NCBI RefSeq assembly: GCF_040892545.1
Contig: NZ_CP156079.1
Coordinates: 4,871,501-4,935,500, forward strand
DNA length: 64,000 nucleotides
Direction: 5' to 3'
Origin: Paracidovorax avenae
GTDB lineage: Bacteria; Pseudomonadota; Gammaproteobacteria; Burkholderiales; Burkholderiaceae_C
The stretch's first letter is position 1, and each line of letters opens with the position of its first letter. The notes below the pieces were generated by a model. The model saw nothing but the letters and a program-made list of their open reading frames with translations. It ran no database searches and had not been told where the DNA came from. The translations under genes were made by a program, and so were the position numbers. Shown one piece after another: positions 1-8,690 of the stretch.

Positions 1-551
1 TGGAGGGTGCCCATCGTCCCGGACGCCGCCACCGGCAAGGCCAGGGGCTGCTGCGCGCCCACCGGGACGACGGACACAGGGGCGTCGAACGGCTTGAGGT
101 TGGCATTCGGGGCATCGCTCGTCCATTCCTTGACGTCGAAGTTGCCCCCCTTGCCCTTGCTCTGCACGGACCCGGGACCGGGCGTTTCGGTCACGTTGGC
201 CAGTGTCGGCGCGCTGTTCGCGGGAATGCCCAGGGATGCGTTGCCACCCACCGGAGGCAGCTGGCTGGCGGAGATCATTCCAGTCGCCGCTCCGGTGAGC
301 ACCACGGGATGCGACGCGGCCCCTGTCGGGCCGGGCGGCTGGTCGGCCGTCTGCAGGCCCATGGGTACGCGGTTGCGCAGGTCGGGCAGCTGGAAGGTGG
401 TGCGCCCGTCGCCGCCGAAGCGGTTGCCCAGGATCGCGAACAGCGCGGGGTTCTGCGTGATGTTCAGGACCGACCCGTCGCACAGCGCCCAGCCGCGCGG
501 CACGAAGGCCGCCGTCCACAGCAGGACGGTGCCGATGTAACTCTCATCCAT
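1..551 (-). CDS. phage tail collar domain protein A (3' end cut by window edge)
   Basis: Reading leftward from ATG at 551, the frame stays open to base 1, so the C-terminus lies outside the window. The protein begins MDESYIGTVLLW and contains FVPRGWALCDGS, LFAILGNRFGGDGRTTFQLP and DLRNRVPMG, the hallmark of the collar domain (Pfam Collar, microcystin-dependent-protein family). The visible part is about 183 residues and closely parallels the next two genes, including the QQPLALPV stretch near the end. An AGGGAAA ribosome-binding site precedes the ATG. Family members are phage-tail-like or surface proteins of uncertain role. The domain assignment is firm and the function is unknown. It is probably the last visible member of a tandem array that may continue to the left. 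Confidence 0.85.
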   Translation of the reverse strand, partial: MDESYIGTVLLWTAAFVPRGWALCDGSVLNITQNPALFAILGNRFGGDGRTTFQLPDLRNRVPMGLQTADQPPGPTGAASHPVVLTGAATGMISASQLPPVGGNASLGIPANSAPTLANVTETPGPGSVQSKGKGGNFDVKEWTSDAPNANLKPFDAPVSVVPVGAQQPLALPVAASGTMGTL

Positions 552-605
552 GATTTCCCTCTTTCCTCAAGATGTCTGGAACGGTCCGCGGGCATGGCGG
601 ACGGA

Positions 606-1217
606 TCAGGGCCGGTCGGGGTAGAGCCCCAGCAGGCAGATGATGAAGTTCAGCGTCAGCGATGGCTGGAGGGTGCTCACCTGGCCCGACAGCGACACCG
701 GCAGCGACAGGGGCTGCTGCGCGGAACCCGCGCTGATGGTGACGGGTGCGTCGAAGGGCTTGAGGTTGGTGTTGGCGGCATCGCTCGTGTAGATCTTCGC
801 GCCGAAGTTGCCCGCCGTTCCCTTGGCCAGCACGCCGGTGGGGCCCGGGACGTCGGTGAGGTTCGCCGCGACCGGCGCGTTGTTCACGGGGATCGATACG
901 GATGCCTTGCCGCTCATCGGGGGCAGCTGGTTGGCGACGATCATGCCGGTGGCGGCACCGGTCACGGTCAGGGCCTGCGACGCTGCGCCCGTGGCGCCGG
1001 GCATCTGCGAGGCCGCCTGAAGCCCCATGGGCACCCGGTTGCGCAGGTCGGGGAGATTGAAGGTGGTGCGCGCATCGCCGCCGTAGCGCACGCCGATGAG
1101 CGAGTACAGCGCCTGGTAGTCCATGATCTTCAGCTGCGTTCCGTCGCACAGCGCCCAGTTCCTCGGCACCCAGCTGCCGGCCCACAGCACGATCGTGCCG
1201 ATATACGCTTCATCCAT
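606..1217 (-). CDS. phage tail collar domain protein B
   Basis: This 203-residue protein starts MDEAYIGTIVLWAGSWVPRNW. The collar signature follows: WALCDGTQLKIMDYQALYSLI, then the GDARTTFNLPDLRNRVPMG segment at about residues 25-70. The C-terminal part is beta-rich and ends LTLNFIICLLGLYPDRP. ATG at 1217 is chosen over GTG at 1229 because the GAGGGA ribosome-binding site lies inside that extension. It is the middle of three tandem paralogues, with 54 bases to the left copy and 163 to the right. Collar-domain proteins of this size are called microcystin-dependent proteins (MdpB-like), but no biochemical role is established. No signal peptide is evident. Confidence 0.88.
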   Translation of the reverse strand: MDEAYIGTIVLWAGSWVPRNWALCDGTQLKIMDYQALYSLIGVRYGGDARTTFNLPDLRNRVPMGLQAASQMPGATGAASQALTVTGAATGMIVANQLPPMSGKASVSIPVNNAPVAANLTDVPGPTGVLAKGTAGNFGAKIYTSDAANTNLKPFDAPVTISAGSAQQPLSLPVSLSGQVSTLQPSLTLNFIICLLGLYPDRP

Positions 1218-1256
1218 GGTTTCCCTCACTTTCGGTTGGTGACTGCTTTGAATGGA

Positions 1257-1275
1257 CCCGCGCGCATGGCGCGGG
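1257..1275 (-). terminator. hairpin between collar genes C and B
   Basis: CCCGCGC and GCGCGGG arms enclose a five-base loop in the 163-base gap after collar gene C. There is no T-tract, so this is at best a transcript-stabilising or attenuating hairpin. Confidence 0.3.
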
Positions 1276-1345
1276 ACGCACCGCTCCGCAGCCCCGCGCA
1301 GGAGGCTGAGAGCTGGCGAATGGTCGCGATGGAACGCACCGCCGC

Positions 1346-1362
1346 TTCCAGCCGGGCTGGAA
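1346..1362 (-). terminator. hairpin just after collar gene C
   Basis: Perfect 8-base arms TTCCAGCC/GGCTGGAA sit about 20 bases beyond the stop codon of collar gene C. No T-run follows. Together with the next hairpin it could reduce read-through into collar gene B. Confidence 0.3.
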
Positions 1363-1380
1363 AGCCGCGGACGCGGCCCC

Positions 1381-1995
1381 TCAGTTGCGCGAGGGGTAGA
1401 TGCCTTCGGTGGCGATGATGAAGTTCAGCGTGATGCCGGGCTGCAGCGTGCTCACCGTGACGGGGATGCTCACGGGTACCGCGGGCGTGCCGGACGCCTG
1501 CGCCGTGAGCACGGGCAGGTCCACGTCGAAGGGCTTGAGCGTGGTATCGGCGGCCGTGGCGCCGTAGATCTTCGTGGGGAAGTTGCCGGCGGTGCCCTTG
1601 CCGAGCACGAGGCCGCTGGCCGGTGCGGCGGTGTCCGCGGCCGCGCCGGCATTCGCCGGAATGGCGACGCTCAGCTTGCCGCTGCCGGCGGCGGTCACCG
1701 CATGGGTGTGGGGCGGCAGCTGGCTCGCCGCGAGCGTGACACTGGCGGTGGTGGAGGCCGTGGCCGCACCGCTGGTGATGGCCACGTTCGTCGCGTTCTG
1801 CGAGCCCACGGGCACCCGGTTGCGCAGGTCCGGCAGAGCGAAGGTGCTCACCCCGTTGCCGCCGTAGGACGTGCCTATCAGCGAGAAAAGCGCCGCATTC
1901 TGCTGGATGTTCAGCAGGGTGCCATCGCAGATGGCCCAGCCGCGCGGAATCCACGGCGTAGCCCACAGAATGATCTGTCCAAGGATCGGATCCAT
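1381..1995 (-). CDS. phage tail collar domain protein C
   Basis: This 204-residue paralogue starts MDPILGQIILWATPWIPRGW and carries WAICDGTLLNIQQNAALFSL and GGNGVSTFALPDLRNRVPVG. It also has a QLPPHTHAV segment, a His-rich patch typical of collar and tail-fibre knobs that is degenerate (QLPPMSGKA, QLPPVGGNA) in the other two copies. It ends LNFIIATEGIYPSRN. The start is supported by AGGGAAAT nine bases upstream. It is the first gene of the leftward trio, so any control signal for the group should lie between it and ruvB, where a perfect inverted repeat and a PIP-box match are found. Its function is unknown. Confidence 0.88.
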   Translation of the reverse strand: MDPILGQIILWATPWIPRGWAICDGTLLNIQQNAALFSLIGTSYGGNGVSTFALPDLRNRVPVGSQNATNVAITSGAATASTTASVTLAASQLPPHTHAVTAAGSGKLSVAIPANAGAAADTAAPASGLVLGKGTAGNFPTKIYGATAADTTLKPFDVDLPVLTAQASGTPAVPVSIPVTVSTLQPGITLNFIIATEGIYPSRN

Positions 1996-2045
1996 CGTAA
2001 TTTCCCTCTCATCCGTTCGTCGTTTGCTTTGAACCCAGCCTTAGC

Positions 2046-2071
2046 GCGATGCATTGTTTTCAATGCATCGC
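2046..2071. promoter_or_regulatory. perfect 11-bp inverted repeat upstream of the collar genes
   Basis: GCGATGCATTG and CAATGCATCGC flank a TTTT spacer, giving a perfect 26-base inverted repeat. It starts 51 bases upstream of the first collar gene. No T-run follows on the leftward strand, so a repressor or activator site is more likely than a terminator for ruvB, which ends 154 bases away. Confidence 0.5.
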
Positions 2072-2108
2072 ATAGCGGCTGGTTATCGCAGTAGACACCA
2101 TGCGCATG

Positions 2109-2133
2109 ACGAAGCGCACGGGATTTCCCCGAA
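2109..2133 (-). promoter_or_regulatory. PIP-box match upstream of the collar genes
   Basis: On the leftward strand this reads TTCGG-N15-TTCGT, which fits the TTCGB-N15-TTCGB consensus bound by HrpX/HrpB. It lies 114 bases upstream of collar gene C. No good YANNNT -10 stands at the usual 30-32 base spacing (TATGCG is nearest). I estimate roughly one chance match per window of this size, so on its own it is weak. Confidence 0.35.
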
Positions 2134-2224
2134 TGACGCCTTGCGGCAACACCGTTTTCGGAACGCTTGCGGGAGGGCCGCGGTGGCCTCAGGATGGAAG
2201 GCGGAAACCGCTATGCGGGCCGGC

Positions 2225-3286
2225 TCAGGCAGCGCCGAACAGGTCCGTGTGCTGGCGCGAGGGCGCCACGCCCAGGTGGCGGAAGGCCGCCAGGGTGGCG
2301 ATGCGGCCGCGCGGCGTGCGCTGCAGGTAGCCCTGCTGGATGAGGTAGGGCTCGATCACGTCCTCGATGGTGCCGGGCTCCTCGCCGATGCTCGCGGCGA
2401 TGTTGTCCAGCCCCACCGGGCCGCCGTCGAAGCGGTGCACCACGGCCTCCAGCAGCTTGCGGTCCATCACGTCGAAGCCCTGCGGATCCACGTCCAGCAT
2501 GGCCAGCGCGCGCTGGGCGATGTCCTGCGTGATGCGGCCGTCGCCCTTCACGTCGGCATAGTCGCGCACGCGGCGCAACAGGCGGTTGGCGATGCGCGGG
2601 GTGCCGCGCGAGCGGCGCGCGATCTCGAAGGAGCCCTGCGCATCGATGGGTGCGTTCAGCAGCCCGGCCGACCGCGTGACGATGCGCGACAGCTCTTCGG
2701 GCGTATAGAACTCCAGCCGCGCGACGATGCCGAAGCGGTCGCGCAGCGGGTTGGTGAGCATGCCGGCGCGGGTGGTGGCGCCCACCAGGGTGAAGGGCTG
2801 CAGGTCGAGCTTGATGCTCCGCGCGGCCGGCCCTTCGCCGATCATGATGTCGATCTGGTAGTCCTCCAGCGCGGGGTAGAGGATTTCCTCCACCACGGGC
2901 GAGAGGCGGTGGATCTCGTCGATGAAGAGGACGTCGTTCCTCTCCAGGTTGGTCAGCAGCGCGGCCAGGTCCTTGGGCTTTTCCAGGACCGGCCCGCTGG
3001 TCTGCCGCAGGTTCACGCCCAGCTCGGCCGCGATGATGTGGCTCAGCGTGGTCTTGCCCAGCCCGGGCGGGCCGAACAGCAGCACGTGGTCCAGCGCCTC
3101 CTCCCGCTTGCGCGCGGCCCCGATGAAGATCTCGAGCTGCTCGCGCGCCTTCGCCTGGCCGACGTATTCCTGCAGCAGCTTGGGCCGCAGTGCACGCTCC
3201 AGCGCCTCCTCCTGCGGGGAGGCGGGCGCGGCGGAAACCACGCGCCGGGGCGGCGCGGGCGCGAAATCGTCGGTCTGGATGCTCAT
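2225..3286 (-). CDS. ruvB: Holliday junction branch migration ATPase RuvB
   Basis: RuvB is the hexameric motor that, with RuvA, drives branch migration of Holliday junctions in recombinational repair. The 353-residue length is normal. Visible motifs are the N-terminal [12 protein letters not shown], Walker [12 protein letters not shown], Walker [12 protein letters not shown], sensor and arginine-finger segments ([18 protein letters not shown]) and the C-terminal winged helix with TPRGR. It is read leftward, downstream of a protease gene, and is separated from ruvA by two unrelated genes, an unusual arrangement. The ATG at 3286 gives MSIQTDDF, typical of the family. No LexA-type box was recognised nearby. 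Confidence 0.97.
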   Translation of the reverse strand: MSIQTDDFAPAPPRRVVSAAPASPQEEALERALRPKLLQEYVGQAKAREQLEIFIGAARKREEALDHVLLFGPPGLGKTTLSHIIAAELGVNLRQTSGPVLEKPKDLAALLTNLERNDVLFIDEIHRLSPVVEEILYPALEDYQIDIMIGEGPAARSIKLDLQPFTLVGATTRAGMLTNPLRDRFGIVARLEFYTPEELSRIVTRSAGLLNAPIDAQGSFEIARRSRGTPRIANRLLRRVRDYADVKGDGRITQDIAQRALAMLDVDPQGFDVMDRKLLEAVVHRFDGGPVGLDNIAASIGEEPGTIEDVIEPYLIQQGYLQRTPRGRIATLAAFRHLGVAPSRQHTDLFGAA

Positions 3287-3323
3287 GGGCGCGGATGCGT
3301 GTCGGGAAGGAGGTGCCGGGCCG

Positions 3324-5261
3324 TCAGTTCGTCCAGGCGTAATACGCCACGCCTTCGTACTTGAAGACCGGGTAGGTCGCGATCACGAAGTCGCGCTCGG
3401 CCTGGCTGATCGTGTAGAAATGCGTGCTGGTTTTCGTGTTGAAGAAGCGGTACATCGCCGTGGAGCCGTTGCCGGCGCCCGTCTGGGCATACCACACGGG
3501 CCCTTCGTACTTGAAGACCGGGTAGTTGGCGATCACGGAATCGCGCTCGTCGGCATTGATGGTATAGAAGTGCGCGCCCGTCGAGGTGTTGAAGAAGCGG
3601 AAGACCGCGCTCTGGCCGGCCGTGGCGCCGCCGTAGGCATAGAAGCCCACGCCCTCGTAGCTGAACGCCGGGTAGGTGGCGATCACGAAATCGCGCTCGC
3701 TGGCGCTGGAGGTGTAGAAGTGCGCGCCCGTGCTGCCGTTGAAGAAGCGGTAGATGGCGGTGCGCCCGCTGGTGCTGACGGCGGGCGAGAGCCACTGCTG
3801 CAGCGCTGCGCCGTAGGCGACATCGAAGCGGCCGTAGAAGTCCGATCCACCGTTGCTGGTGCAGGAGATGCTGCCGCCGTACAGCGTGCCGACCAGGGCG
3901 CCGTTCACGAACACGCCCGATCCGCTGCTGCCGCCTTCCGTCACGCCCTGGGTCCAGTTCACGCGGTAGAAGTTGCCGGAGGTGCCGCTGCACGAGAAGG
4001 TCGTGCTCGAATCGGTCAGGGCGCTGCAGGAGGACAGCGCCGCGATGCTGCCGAAGGAAATCTTCTGCAGGTCGCCCTTGGGATGGTGGATGCCCACGGA
4101 GGAGGCGCCCATGGCCTGGGTGCCCGCGTTCCACGCGGCGAACACGGCGCCCGCGGGCGGCGTCTCGTTGAGGCGCACGAACAGCGTGTCGGTGCTGGAA
4201 CTGGCATACAGCAGCGTGGCGCCGCCGGTGCGGGTCACGGAACTGGACGACAGCGCATTGCTGTTGCAGCTCGGGGAGCGGTAGAACCAGTCCGTGCGCA
4301 GGCTGGACGCCACGGTCTGCGACGAGAAGCAGTGGTTGGCCGAGATGAAGTACGGCGTGCCCGTGCCGTCGCGGTCATTGAGCAGCGTGCCGGTGCAGAG
4401 GTAGGCATTGCCGTCGGTGCGCACGAAGACCATGCGGGCCACGGCGTTGCGCTGGCTGGCATAGGCGTCGTAGCAGCTGGAGTCGAGGTTGCAGGAACCC
4501 GACTGGCCGATCTTGGCCTGCTCTCCCTCGTCCGCCGTCGGCAGGGAGAGGTTGGTGAAGATGTGCGACACCCGCGGGATGGCGATGTCCAGGGCGCTGG
4601 CGGGCGTGCCGGGGGGCAGTTCGATCTCGAGCGTGGCCTCGTCGCCGCCGGTGTCGGGCGTCCACCACGTGCGGCCCGCGTCCGACGTGTCCCCGGCCGC
4701 GATGTTGCGGTCGATGGTCTGCAGGACTTCCTGGCCGGAAATCTCGTACACCGCGGACTGGCGGTCCTGGCGATAGACGCGCAGCTGCGCGCCGCCCGGC
4801 AGGGCATGCACCAGCACGCCCAGGCGCAGGCCGTGCGCGTCCTGCGCCGTGAAGCTGATGGCGGCGGCGAGGCCGCCGGCCGCGGTGGGCGTCCAATGCA
4901 GCTGCCCTGCCAGCGCGGCGGGCGTGGCCGTGGCCTCCACGGAGCGCGCGGCACCGATCTGGCGCGGGCCGACGGCGGCTGCGGCCGCCTCGGCGCGCGA
5001 CTCCAGCAAGGCGCCCAGCGAGACCTGCGCAGGCGCCAGCGCGGGCCGCGCGGCCAGGTCCTTGACCCTGACGGCATCCTGCGCGGCCGTGGCGGGCTGC
5101 TCGCGCGACTCCACGCTCAGCACCGCCGCCCTGGGCAGGGCCGTGGCGGAGGCGGAAGGACCCGCCCCTGCACCGCTGCCACCACCGCCTCCGCAAGCCG
5201 CCAGGAGCGCGGCAGCCCCCAGCACCATCACCGCTCGAACCCTTCGCAGCCTGAAATCCAT
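3324..5261 (-). CDS. trypsin-like serine protease lipoprotein with three DUF5648-type repeats
   Basis: The start [23 protein letters not shown] gives a lipoprotein signal (lipobox LAAC, Cys23) and is backed by AGGAG eight bases upstream. The 645-residue product has a glycine-rich linker, a beta-rich pro-region (about 50-240) and an S1 protease domain of the lysyl-endopeptidase type. Its catalytic residues are His310 (SANHCFSS), Asp358 (STDTLFVR) and Ser446 (TEGGSSGSG). The last 150 residues are three near-identical repeats with the core YRFFN...GAHFYT...ERD, typical of DUF5648 modules on secreted bacterial enzymes. It should be exported and anchored in, or released from, the outer membrane. 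The neighbouring gene is a paralogue without the repeats. Substrate unknown. Confidence 0.88.
   Translation of the reverse strand: MDFRLRRVRAVMVLGAAALLAACGGGGGSGAGAGPSASATALPRAAVLSVESREQPATAAQDAVRVKDLAARPALAPAQVSLGALLESRAEAAAAAVGPRQIGAARSVEATATPAALAGQLHWTPTAAGGLAAAISFTAQDAHGLRLGVLVHALPGGAQLRVYRQDRQSAVYEISGQEVLQTIDRNIAAGDTSDAGRTWWTPDTGGDEATLEIELPPGTPASALDIAIPRVSHIFTNLSLPTADEGEQAKIGQSGSCNLDSSCYDAYASQRNAVARMVFVRTDGNAYLCTGTLLNDRDGTGTPYFISANHCFSSQTVASSLRTDWFYRSPSCNSNALSSSSVTRTGGATLLYASSSTDTLFVRLNETPPAGAVFAAWNAGTQAMGASSVGIHHPKGDLQKISFGSIAALSSCSALTDSSTTFSCSGTSGNFYRVNWTQGVTEGGSSGSGVFVNGALVGTLYGGSISCTSNGGSDFYGRFDVAYGAALQQWLSPAVSTSGRTAIYRFFNGSTGAHFYTSSASERDFVIATYPAFSYEGVGFYAYGGATAGQSAVFRFFNTSTGAHFYTINADERDSVIANYPVFKYEGPVWYAQTGAGNGSTAMYRFFNTKTSTHFYTISQAERDFVIATYPVFKYEGVAYYAWTN
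3327..3770 (-). repeat. three tandem protein-coding repeats (DUF5648 type)
   Basis: Three units of about 48-49 codons encode [28 protein letters not shown] and [14 protein letters not shown], each followed by an ERD..IA.YP...YEG segment. The DNA copies are similar enough to suggest internal duplication. Boundaries are approximate. Confidence 0.75.
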
Positions 5262-5284
5262 GGCCTCTGCTCCTGTTGTGGCTC

Positions 5285-5305
5285 CGGCGGGCACCATGCC
5301 CGCCG
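5285..5305 (-). terminator. GC hairpin between the two protease genes
   Basis: Perfect 8-base arms CGGCGGGC/GCCCGCCG enclose an ACCAT loop, 24 bases upstream of the downstream protease start. There is no T-run. It may attenuate or protect the transcript. Confidence 0.3.
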
Positions 5306-5401
5306 CTGCCCGTCAATGTGCCACGGCCGCGTCGCCCTGGGCGAGCGCGGCCGCAGCAAAACGATCCTGCCCGGCCGTTCCGTTGCGGGCGGCACACGCC
5401 G

Positions 5402-5420
5402 GCCCGGCCGGCGGCCGGGC
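5402..5420 (-). terminator. GC hairpin right after the second protease gene
   Basis: Arms GCCCGGCC/GGCCGGGC with a three-base loop begin six bases beyond the stop codon. The position suits a transcript end, but no T-tract follows. Confidence 0.35.
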
Positions 5421-5425
5421 GCGCA

Positions 5426-7036
5426 TCACCCCTGCGCCACGGAGGCGGCCTCCTGCGGAGCCTCCGGCGTGCCGTGGCCGCTGTGGCCGTGGTGGGGCAG
5501 CACGCGGGGCTGGTGGCCACGGTGGCGGGCGGGGGTCGCCGGGGACAGCCATTGCTTGAGCGCCGCCTGGTAGGCGTGGTCGAAGCGGCCATACACCCGC
5601 ACCCCGTCCAACGAGCATTGCCCGTCGCCCGAGAAGCCGTAGAGCGTGCCGATCACCCGGCCGCCCTGGAACAGCGCCGCGCCGCTGCTGCCGCGCTCCA
5701 CCGTGCCGCGGTCCAGGCCGACATCGTAGTAGTTGGCTGCGTCACCCGTCGCGGAGTCGCAGGTCAGGCTCTCGAGGTCGCCGGAGCAGGCGAGCGTGCC
5801 CATGATGCTGCCGAAACTGATCCTCTGCAGGTCGCCGCGCGGATGGTGGATGCTGGCGATCGCGGAGGACTCGGCCTGCAGGCCCGCATCCCATGCCGCG
5901 AACACGGCGCCGGGCGGCGGTGCGTCGTTGAGGCGCAGGAAGGCCGTGTCGGTATCGGCGCCCGAGTAGAGCAGCACGGCACCGCCCGTGCGCGTCGCCG
6001 CGTTCGGCGACAGCGTGCGGTTGTTGCAGGACGACGACCGGAAGAACCAGTCGGTCTGCAGCGTGGACGCCACCGTCTGGGACGGGATGCAGTGGTTGGC
6101 GGTGAGGAAGTACGGCGTGCGCGTGCCGTCGCGGTCGTTGAGCAGCGTGCCGGTGCAGAAATGCGCCCCCGTGGAGTCCACGAAGACCATGCGCGCCACC
6201 GCGTTGCGCTGCTGCGCATAGTCGTCGTAGCAGGTGGAGTCCAGATTGCAGGCCACGGCGTCGCCGACGTTCTTGGCGACCGGCGCATCATCGCTGCCGG
6301 AAGACAGCGAAAGGTCTTCCTGGATGTGCACCAGCGACGGGATGGCGATGTCGAGCGCATCGGCAGGGGTACCGGCCGGCAGGTCGATCTCCAGCGTCGC
6401 CTCGCTGCCACCCGTATCGGGCGTCCACCAGGTTTTCGCCGCGTCCGACTGGTCGCCGGCGGCCGCGTTGCGGGCCAGGATCTGCAGGACGTCGCTGCCC
6501 CGCGTCTCATAGGCGGCGTCCGGCCGGTCCTGCCGGTACACGCGCAGCAGCGCCGACCCGGGCAGCCGGCGCACCAGCACGCCCAGGCGCACGCCGTAGG
6601 CATCCTCGGCCGTGAAGCTGATGGCGGCCCGCAGGCCACCGTCCGCCGCCGGCTTCCATTGCAGGCGGCCGGCCAGTCCGGCGGCCGAGGCCGTCTCGGG
6701 CACGGTGCGCAGGGTGCCCACCTTGCGCGGGCCGCCGCGCGCCCCCGTTTCCTCCGCCTGGGCGGACTGCAGTGCCGCCAGCGCCACCCGCACGGGCTGC
6801 GGCCCGGCCTCGGAGCGTGCCGCCGCGCGCGACGGCGCGGCCGCGTCCGCGTCCGCGGGCTGCACCGCAGACTCCACCCGCAGCACGGTCTCGGCAGACG
6901 AGGATGCAGTGGCGGTGGAGCCGCCCCCGCCGCCGCATCCTGCAATGAGCAATGCCGCCGCGATGCCGGCCAGTGCACCGCCCCGGCGCGCGATCTTCCC
7001 TTTGGAAACCCTGTGATTTTTCATGTTTTGGTTCAT
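5426..7036 (-). CDS. trypsin-like serine protease lipoprotein, paralogue without C-terminal repeats
   Basis: ATG at 7036 (MNQNMKNHRV) follows a GAGGGG ribosome-binding site and leads into a lipobox LIAGC, so the 536-residue product is a likely lipoprotein. It parallels the downstream protease over most of its length: glycine linker, pro-region, His315 in TANHCIPSQ, a DTDTAFLRL segment with the likely Asp, and Ser451 in VERGSSGAALF. The serine loop ERGSSGAA differs from the EGGSSGSG of its neighbour, so specificity or activity may differ. The C-terminus stops after the protease domain with a short His/Pro-rich tail instead of DUF5648 repeats. It lies 54 bases downstream of ruvA on the same strand, so it is probably read from the ruvA promoter. 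Confidence 0.87.
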   Translation of the reverse strand: MNQNMKNHRVSKGKIARRGGALAGIAAALLIAGCGGGGGSTATASSSAETVLRVESAVQPADADAAAPSRAAARSEAGPQPVRVALAALQSAQAEETGARGGPRKVGTLRTVPETASAAGLAGRLQWKPAADGGLRAAISFTAEDAYGVRLGVLVRRLPGSALLRVYRQDRPDAAYETRGSDVLQILARNAAAGDQSDAAKTWWTPDTGGSEATLEIDLPAGTPADALDIAIPSLVHIQEDLSLSSGSDDAPVAKNVGDAVACNLDSTCYDDYAQQRNAVARMVFVDSTGAHFCTGTLLNDRDGTRTPYFLTANHCIPSQTVASTLQTDWFFRSSSCNNRTLSPNAATRTGGAVLLYSGADTDTAFLRLNDAPPPGAVFAAWDAGLQAESSAIASIHHPRGDLQRISFGSIMGTLACSGDLESLTCDSATGDAANYYDVGLDRGTVERGSSGAALFQGGRVIGTLYGFSGDGQCSLDGVRVYGRFDHAYQAALKQWLSPATPARHRGHQPRVLPHHGHSGHGTPEAPQEAASVAQG

Positions 7037-7090
7037 TTTTTTCGCCCCTCCCCCAGCGTCCGGCACTGGCGTGCCGGGACGGGCCTAACT

Positions 7091-7663
7091 TCACTTCGCC
7101 AGTGCCTTGAGCGCCAATTTGATGCCCTCGCTGACCCCCACGTCCTTCGGCAATGCCTTGAGCGCGGAGGCGCCTTCCCTATCGTTGTATCCCAGTGCCA
7201 GCAGGGCCTGCAGGATGTCGGCCTGCGCGTCGTTCGCGGCCTCGGGGCGGGCACCGATGTCCACGCCCAGCTTGCCCTTGAGTTCCAGCAGCAGGCGCTC
7301 GGCGGTCTTCTTGCCGATGCCGGGCACCTTCACGAGGCGGCCGGCCTCCTGCAGCGACACGGCCTGGGCCAGGTCGTCCACGCCCATGCCGGAGAGGATG
7401 GACAGCGCCGTGCGCGGCCCCACGCCGGAGATCTTGATGAGTTCGCGGAACGCCTGGCGCTCCGGCGCGCTGCCGAAGCCATAGAGCAATTGCGCATCCT
7501 CGCGTACGATGAACTGCGTGAGCAACTGCACGCGCTCGCCCACGGCGGGCAGGTTGTAGAAGGTGCTCATGGGCACCTGCACTTCATAGCCCACGCCATG
7601 GCAGTCCACCAGCACCTCGGGCGGGTTTTTCTCCAGCAGCGTGCCGGTGAGTTTGCCTATCAT
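7091..7663 (-). CDS. ruvA: Holliday junction DNA-binding protein RuvA
   Basis: RuvA binds the four-way junction as a tetramer and loads RuvB. The 190-residue product begins [28 protein letters not shown] (OB-fold). It continues with helix-hairpin-helix segments [16 protein letters not shown] and [16 protein letters not shown] at about residues 70-125, and ends with the C-terminal RuvB-contacting domain ([13 protein letters not shown]). AGGA five bases upstream supports ATG at 7663. It diverges from phoH with only 48 bases between starts, so the promoters must overlap. The gene that follows it is a protease lipoprotein and not ruvB. Confidence 0.96.
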   Translation of the reverse strand: MIGKLTGTLLEKNPPEVLVDCHGVGYEVQVPMSTFYNLPAVGERVQLLTQFIVREDAQLLYGFGSAPERQAFRELIKISGVGPRTALSILSGMGVDDLAQAVSLQEAGRLVKVPGIGKKTAERLLLELKGKLGVDIGARPEAANDAQADILQALLALGYNDREGASALKALPKDVGVSEGIKLALKALAK

Positions 7664-7711
7664 CTTCGTCCTGTCTTTTTGTCCTGCTGAAGTCCAACCG
7701 GAATTATCCGC

Positions 7712-8662
7712 GTGATCCTGCGCCATACATTCACTCCCCACAACAACACCCGGCTCACGCACCTGTGCGGGCCCGCCGATGCCCACCTGCGCACCATCGA
7801 GGCGGCGCTGTCCGTCGGCATCGCGCACCGCCACGAGCAGTTCAAGGTGGACGGCCCCAAGGCGCGGGCCACCCAGGCGATGGAACTGCTGCAGGCGCTC
7901 TACGAGATCGCCGAGCGGCCCATCACCGAGGAGCAGGTGCAGCTCATGCTGGCCGGCGACGGCGCCATGCGGGAGGCGGCCGACGGGGCCGTGGTGCTCA
8001 CCACGCGCCGCGCCGACCTGCGCGCGCGCACGCCCACCCAGAGCGTGTACCTGGACAACATCGCCAGCCACGACATCACCTTCGGCATCGGCCCGGCCGG
8101 CACCGGCAAGACCTACCTGGCCGTGGCCTGCGCCGTCGATGCGCTGGAGCGCAGCGCGGTGCAGCGCATCGTGCTCACCCGCCCGGCCGTGGAGGCGGGC
8201 GAGCGCCTGGGCTTCCTGCCCGGCGACCTGACCCAGAAGGTGGACCCCTACCTGCGCCCGCTCTACGATGCGCTCTACGACCTGATGGGCTACGACAAGG
8301 TGCAGAAGGCCTTCGAGCGCAATGCGCTGGAGATCGCGCCGCTGGCGTTCATGCGCGGGCGCACGCTCAACAACGCCTTCGTCATCCTCGACGAGGCGCA
8401 GAACACCACGCCCGAGCAGATGAAGATGTTCCTCACGCGCATCGGCTTCGGCGCCCGGGCCGTGGTCACGGGCGACGTGAGCCAGATCGACCTGCCCAAG
8501 GGCGCGATGAGCGGCCTGATCGACGCCGAGCGGGTGCTCAAGCGCGTCAAGGGCATCGCCGTCACGCGCTTCACGAGCGCCGACGTGGTGCGGCATCCGC
8601 TGGTGGCACGCATCGTCGATGCCTACGACGCCCAGCGCAGCAGCCGCTCCCCGGCGGCATGA
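7712..8662 (+). CDS. phoH: PhoH-like ATPase
   Basis: PhoH-family P-loop ATPases are linked to RNA metabolism and are often next to ybeY, as here. The 316-residue protein has Walker [12 protein letters not shown] (about residue 130), the family block [17 protein letters not shown], Walker [13 protein letters not shown] and [18 protein letters not shown]. The start appears to be GTG at 7712, since no other start lies before the conserved N-terminal region. Only 28 bases separate its stop from ybeY, so the two are co-transcribed. The equivalent E. coli gene is ybeZ. Confidence 0.93.
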   Translation: MILRHTFTPHNNTRLTHLCGPADAHLRTIEAALSVGIAHRHEQFKVDGPKARATQAMELLQALYEIAERPITEEQVQLMLAGDGAMREAADGAVVLTTRRADLRARTPTQSVYLDNIASHDITFGIGPAGTGKTYLAVACAVDALERSAVQRIVLTRPAVEAGERLGFLPGDLTQKVDPYLRPLYDALYDLMGYDKVQKAFERNALEIAPLAFMRGRTLNNAFVILDEAQNTTPEQMKMFLTRIGFGARAVVTGDVSQIDLPKGAMSGLIDAERVLKRVKGIAVTRFTSADVVRHPLVARIVDAYDAQRSSRSPAA

Positions 8663-8690
8663 TGCGGCACATGCCGCGCCGATCCATCCC

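Noticed and set aside
309..1418. Rightward open frame over the collar genes
   Set aside because: It is a shadow of the leftward collar genes, which have clear domain motifs and ribosome-binding sites.
7037..7090. Possible PIP box or promoter for the second protease
   Set aside because: No TTCG pair at the right spacing in the gap after ruvA; read-through from ruvA is simpler.
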